This document shows positions 60,929 to 64,000 of a DNA stretch of 64,000 bases, piece by piece; position 1 is the stretch's first letter, and each line of letters starts with the position of its first letter. This DNA is from Dehalococcoidia bacterium. GTDB lineage: Bacteria > Chloroflexota > Dehalococcoidia > GIF9 > AB-539-J10. The notes below the pieces were generated by a model. That model did not search any database. It saw only the letters and a list, made by a program, of their open reading frames with translations, and had not been told where the DNA came from. The stretch spans positions 1-64,000 of the forward strand of contig PWUU01000110.1 of the NCBI GenBank assembly GCA_003562475.1, given 5' to 3'. Position numbers and translations under genes: made by a program.

Positions 60929-61009
60929 GAACATGGGGGATAAGCGGTGTACACGGTCAACGGTGCTGTCCTCCCCGGACTGTTCAGCAAGAATGTGCGC
61001 CTGTGAGAT

Positions 61010-61460
61010 GCCTCTGTCGCCCGCCATCCATTTGTTGCACGCACCCGCTTGTGCCCTCAAACCCGCGTGAACACAGCCACCAACTATGTGTAGGGGCCGG
61101 ATATATCCGGCCCGCCTTCCTTCGATGAACGCCCACGGTGGTGTCGGCTACCATTTTCGGCCACACGACCATATCCCCGTAGGGGGCGTTTGCGAACGCC
61201 CCGGGGACGTGCGGGGCGGCGAATGTAGGGGTCGGTTCCCACACCGACCCACATGCCACGGAACCGGGTGATTGCAGGGGCATGATGCCTCGTGCCCGCC
61301 GTTCACGGTCGGGTGGCAGGGTATCCGCAGGGGCGACATATATGTCGCCCGCCATCCATTTGCTACACGCACCCGCTTGTGCCCTCAAACCCGCGTGAAC
61401 ACAGCCACCAACTATGTGTAGGGGCCGGATATATCCGGCCCGCCTTCCTTCGATGACACG
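61010..61460. repeat. Mosaic palindromic repeat block C
   Basis: Units: GGGCCGGATATATCCGGCCC (61094-61113 and again 61422-61441), GGGGCGTT/AACGCCCC (about 61183), GGGTCGGT/ACCGACCC (about 61228), GGGCATGA/TCGTGCCC (about 61278) and GGGCGACATATATGTCGCCC (61331-61350). A stretch of about 120 bases (61020-61140) recurs nearly unchanged at 61348-61468, a local duplication of period about 328. The rest of 61461-61765 holds no gene that can be recognised. Confidence 0.85.
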
Positions 61461-61765
61461 CCCACGGCTGTACAGGTCGACCCGTTTCGTCTGGGTGGAT
61501 GGCATCTACACATCGCGACATCCGTGTCTCCCTCAATTGTCCCGCCGTGGCCTGAACTGCGCGGCACCTGAATCACGTGTTATTACGGCTGGGCGTCAAT
61601 TGAGGTATCCCCCATTGCCAAGGTCACTGCCGCGGGCGCTAGTCATGCAACCTATACAGGTGTCAAGTTCCTTATGGGGATTTCAGCCCGGGCAGTCCGA
61701 AGCGAGTCGCGCCGCGGTCTGCAAGTGTGTGTCGGGCACACCTTCAGTCGCTGGCGCTGCCCACG

Positions 61766-62323
61766 TCAATCAAGGATCCCCTTGTTGAGGCCTGTTCCGA
61801 TGATCCTGTTGTTCTGGCCAATCCGAACGTTCGTCTTGAAGTAGTCTTCTTTGAAGTGCTTTGCGAGTCTGCCAATGGGCTTCTTGCCGGCAAGGAGCGC
61901 CTCCAAAGAAACGCCACGGTCTCCGAGGCCAAGCATTGCGAGGGCCTGGATTGCTCGCCTGTCTCCGCAGCAGTACACTGCCCCGGAGACCTTGTCTGCT
62001 AGAACGAGAGCAAGTGCTTCAGCCTCACCAGTGTGAATGGTGTCGACAAACCACGCATCAAAGTACGAGTAGACCTGGGCGAGCTCGACGTCGGTTGCAG
62101 CAAGTTCTTCGACTTCTCCGGTTTGCACGAGCGCTGGCAGATTGATCTCCACCTTCCGCCCTGCCTCAGTGTAGTAGTAGTGAGCCTCGTGCACCACTAC
62201 AGACGGGATGAGGATTCGATTGCTCCGGACAAGCCACCCCCATATGCCGAGCTCATGGGCAGCGATGATGACGTCAGTGTCAAGCAGTACGCAGCTCGGT
62301 CGTGTAGTCCTGTGTCTCGTCAA
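61766..62323 (-). CDS. PIN-domain nuclease-like protein (module 2)
   Basis: A protein of 185 residues with VLLDTDVIIAAHELGIW (D15, D17), PSVVVHEAHYY, HTGEAEALALVLADK and YCCGDRRAIQAL: the acidic set of a PIN nuclease. It starts with TTG at 62323 after GAGGA (eight-base spacing), within the end of the HTH-protease gene (44-base overlap), so it is made only when that gene is translated. Its sequence differs greatly from the PIN of module 1, apart from the motif residues. Confidence 0.8.
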   Translation of the reverse strand: MTRHRTTRPSCVLLDTDVIIAAHELGIWGWLVRSNRILIPSVVVHEAHYYYTEAGRKVEINLPALVQTGEVEELAATDVELAQVYSYFDAWFVDTIHTGEAEALALVLADKVSGAVYCCGDRRAIQALAMLGLGDRGVSLEALLAGKKPIGRLAKHFKEDYFKTNVRIGQNNRIIGTGLNKGILD

Positions 62324-63416
62324 GACCGTATTCCTCGAGTTTGCTGTTCAGGTCCGCGAGGCGCACGTCCAACAATTCGGCGAGACGGGCCTTTGACAGT
62401 TTGCCCTTGTGATACGCCGTGAACGCAAGGCGGACATACCGCTCAGGGAAGTCAGGGGGCCGGGCCCATACGGCAGGCTGCGTAGAGCGGTCAAGGGCAC
62501 GGAAAGCATCACTGGCGAGAATGGACGTGCCCTCGTCCCGCCCGAGCTCCTTGAGGTTGATTAATCGATACACCATGGCCTGCGCGGAGACGTCGAACTC
62601 ACGGGCCAGCTCAACCAGGTCCGCCATGACCAGACGGCCGTCACTCTTCCTGCGAGCGAGCGCCTTGCGAACAGCTTCCTCAGGCAGAAGCAACGCAGAG
62701 GCAAAGACATTGGCAAGCTCCTCTAACCGGTGTTCGGGAGGGTCATCGGGTTCAGGTGAATCTGTGGCAGTCTCCGACCAGGTCAGCAGGTGAAACAGTT
62801 CATGCGCGATGTTGAAGTTCCGTCTCCATGGAACTTCATCTGCATTAATCAGAATGGCGGGGCCGAAGGGGCCGCGGATGCTTGCTGCCGATCCTTTCCG
62901 CCCGAGGGACCGATACCAGATCTTGACTCCATATCTGTCTTCGAGCACCCCAGCGAGCGCACGAGCCGGACGGCTCCCGAAATCGAACTCCTTCCTTGCC
63001 TGCTCGGCACGGGCACTGACCTGCTCATAGGTCAGGTCCGAAGGGTTCTCAAGCCACAGCGGCAACTGCGCCTCTGCGCACTGGCCACACAGTCGCTCAA
63101 GCAGCGCGTATCGCTCACAGTCGCGCAGGAATTCAGCCTCGCGAACTTCGCGGTTCTCCGCGGGAACCTCACGCCAGAGCACAATAGATCGCGGGACCGG
63201 GTCCTCGATCCTGAGCAACTCGCCGACTTCCACCCGGAGGGCCTTGGCAATATTCACAAGCTCCCATGCCTTCACCTCACGTTCGCCTTTCTCTATCTGG
63301 GAGACGACCTGAGGGGCCGGCAGAGATGCTTCCTTCGCAAGCTCCTGCTGGGTGAGGGAAAGAGTGGTGCGGGCGGCACGGATTCGCTTCCCAAGACGCT
63401 GACGGAGATCGTCCAC
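62280..63416 (-). CDS. Fused Xre HTH - ImmA/IrrE metallopeptidase (module 2)
   Basis: A protein of 378 residues. Residues 6-65 are an HTH (LGKRIRAARTTLSLTQQELA, then QVVSQIEKGEREVKAWEL). The zinc motif HELFH lies at 205-209 (NIAHELFHLLTW) and the ligand helix follows as LANVFASALLLPEEAV. The C-terminus is YVRLAFTAYHKGKLSKARLA, a small helical part shared with many COG2856-type proteins. It carries in one chain what module 1 has in two. A palindromic operator lies over the predicted transcription start. GAGGAGG precedes the start. Possibly a self-cleaving or signal-sensing repressor. Confidence 0.92.
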   Translation of the reverse strand: MDDLRQRLGKRIRAARTTLSLTQQELAKEASLPAPQVVSQIEKGEREVKAWELVNIAKALRVEVGELLRIEDPVPRSIVLWREVPAENREVREAEFLRDCERYALLERLCGQCAEAQLPLWLENPSDLTYEQVSARAEQARKEFDFGSRPARALAGVLEDRYGVKIWYRSLGRKGSAASIRGPFGPAILINADEVPWRRNFNIAHELFHLLTWSETATDSPEPDDPPEHRLEELANVFASALLLPEEAVRKALARRKSDGRLVMADLVELAREFDVSAQAMVYRLINLKELGRDEGTSILASDAFRALDRSTQPAVWARPPDFPERYVRLAFTAYHKGKLSKARLAELLDVRLADLNSKLEEYGLDETQDYTTELRTA

Positions 63417-63427
63417 GTCTCACCTCC

Positions 63428-63486
63428 TCATGATTTCATTCAATCATGACAACATCAGTATAGCCGACTCCCTTGCCGCAATTCAA
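63428..63486 (-). promoter_or_regulatory. Promoter with operator of HTH module 2
   Basis: On the minus strand: TTGAAT (63486-63481), 18-base spacer, TATACT (63462-63457), then the perfect inverted repeat TCATGATT-6-AATCATGA (63449-63428) at about +1 to +22, ending 11 bases before the start codon. It is well placed for autorepression by the HTH protein. Confidence 0.65.
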
Positions 63487-63662
63487 TGTCTCCTTGAGCA
63501 GAAGCTATCCGAGTGTGACACAGTCGGGAGCATAAGGTTGCGTGCGTTCCTGGGGCGCGATCTTCATTTTCCTTCTCGTCGCACATACAGGCAGCATCAG
63601 GTCGTGTCCCGGGCGTACGTTTCGCCAACGCTCTTTTTCTTTGCGCAGGTCGGGATGCGTAA

Positions 63663-63885
63663 GGTGCCCCCGGAATTCGCGCCTTGCGCGCATGGTGTCC
63701 CCGAAATACCGGGATGGGTGGCGTCGGGCGGTCCGTCGTAGGGGTCGATTCCCGCACCGACCCGCGGGACGGGTGGCTTGGGTTGGTGTAGGGTGCCGGT
63801 TCCCACACCGGCCCGGCAGTGGTGGGGGGAGGGGTATAGGAAGGGGCGGGATACATCCCGCCCGCACACCGACACACTCGGTGGT
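63663..63885. repeat. Mosaic palindromic repeat block D with GGTGTCCCC motifs
   Basis: GGTGCCCCCGGAATT (63663) and ATGGTGTCCCCGAAAT (63692) are followed by GGGTCGAT/ACCGACCC (about 63741), TGCCGGT/ACCGGC (about 63791) and GGGCGGGAT/ATCCCGCCC (about 63846). The last 120 bases equal block A at 54090-54210 with only a few differences. No gene is seen in 63487-64000. Confidence 0.8.
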
Positions 63886-63943
63886 CGACGCTATAAACCC
63901 CTTCCATCAATCATTCCATCGTTCCTGTATGCACTGGTCATAC

Positions 63944-63972
63944 GGTAATTAGTATGGTGTCTCCGAATTACC
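63944..63972. repeat. Short palindromic element with GGTGTCTCC core
   Basis: GGTAATT (63945-63951) and AATTACC (63966-63972) enclose AGTATGGTGTCTCCG. It is the best-preserved complete copy of the scattered TATGGTGTCCCC motif and suggests that intact units have AT-rich inverted ends. Confidence 0.55.
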
Positions 63973-64000
63973 AAACACATCTCATCGCGGTATACTGACA

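Noticed and set aside
53785-61460. CRISPR array
   Set aside because: Repeats are palindromic units of several types with irregular spacing and repeated spacers; no cas genes are present.
53924-63910. Proline-rich frames recurring in the repeat blocks (text such as PSRGSVWEPTP)
   Set aside because: They arise from translating the palindromic repeats; the same peptides appear in several blocks in whichever frame is open, with no conserved start or ribosome site.

Overview
The window is a 64 kb chromosomal segment of a GC-rich bacterium. It carries a housekeeping sigma factor, a divergent AdoCbl-dependent acyl-CoA mutase operon, a solitary small [4Fe-4S] protein of the QueG/reductive-dehalogenase type, DUF362, an Old-Yellow-Enzyme-type reductase, many UspA proteins and many exported PKD/BACON/FN3-type proteins. 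This mix suggests a member of the Chloroflexota, probably a Dehalococcoidia-like anaerobe. That placement is inferred from gene content; no rRNA or complete tRNA is present to test it.

Layout. 0.5-10.4 kb: RpoD-type sigma factor, two UspA proteins, a split CTP:inositol-1-phosphate cytidylyltransferase / di-myo-inositol-phosphate-phosphate synthase pair (compatible-solute chemistry), a decayed PAS sensor, a PKD surface protein, an OYE-like oxidoreductase, PanE, and a truncated tRNA-like structure. 10.4-21 kb: FN3 lipoprotein, UvrD/PcrA helicase, MBL hydrolase, YfcE-like phosphoesterase, YjbQ, DUF362, a membrane-anchored surface protein, MATE exporter and a class III aminotransferase. 21-28.5 kb: paired UspA genes and a trehalose island (TPS-TPP fusion, NDP-glucose pyrophosphorylase, TreT-like synthase). 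28.5-36.4 kb: two tandem HMGL-family (citramalate/isopropylmalate/homocitrate-synthase-like) paralogues, a zinc-ribbon/BACON/transglutaminase protein, the small Fe-S protein beside a membrane-fused phytoene-desaturase-like flavoprotein, and a cupin. 36.9-42.6 kb: Nudix hydrolase, then MeaB, cobalamin adenosyltransferase, B12-binding subunit and mutase, read as one minus-strand operon with a possible cobalamin riboswitch upstream, then an iron-sulfur flavoprotein. 43-50 kb: a transcobalamin-like exported protein and partner, a class IV aminotransferase, an InlB-repeat lipoprotein and a DUF296 protein with a truncated duplicate. 50.4-53.7 kb: the nadA-nadB-nadC operon for de novo NAD synthesis.

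53.7-64 kb is an accessory island. It holds a PGN_0703-like nuclease, an unknown protein, an MsrA-MsrB lipoprotein, a broken M48 protease, and two versions of an HTH / ImmA-IrrE protease / PIN nuclease module, one with separate genes and one with the HTH and protease fused. Each module has its own promoter with a perfect inverted-repeat operator. Four blocks of a mosaic palindromic repeat, built from hairpins of the form TAGGGG-arm-loop-arm-CCCGC, lie between these genes. Their arms vary in sequence but mostly stay complementary. The duplicated module together with these repeats is the most unusual part of the window.

Start sites were adjusted to the best Shine-Dalgarno sequence. Rho-independent terminators with clear T-tracts were not recognised.
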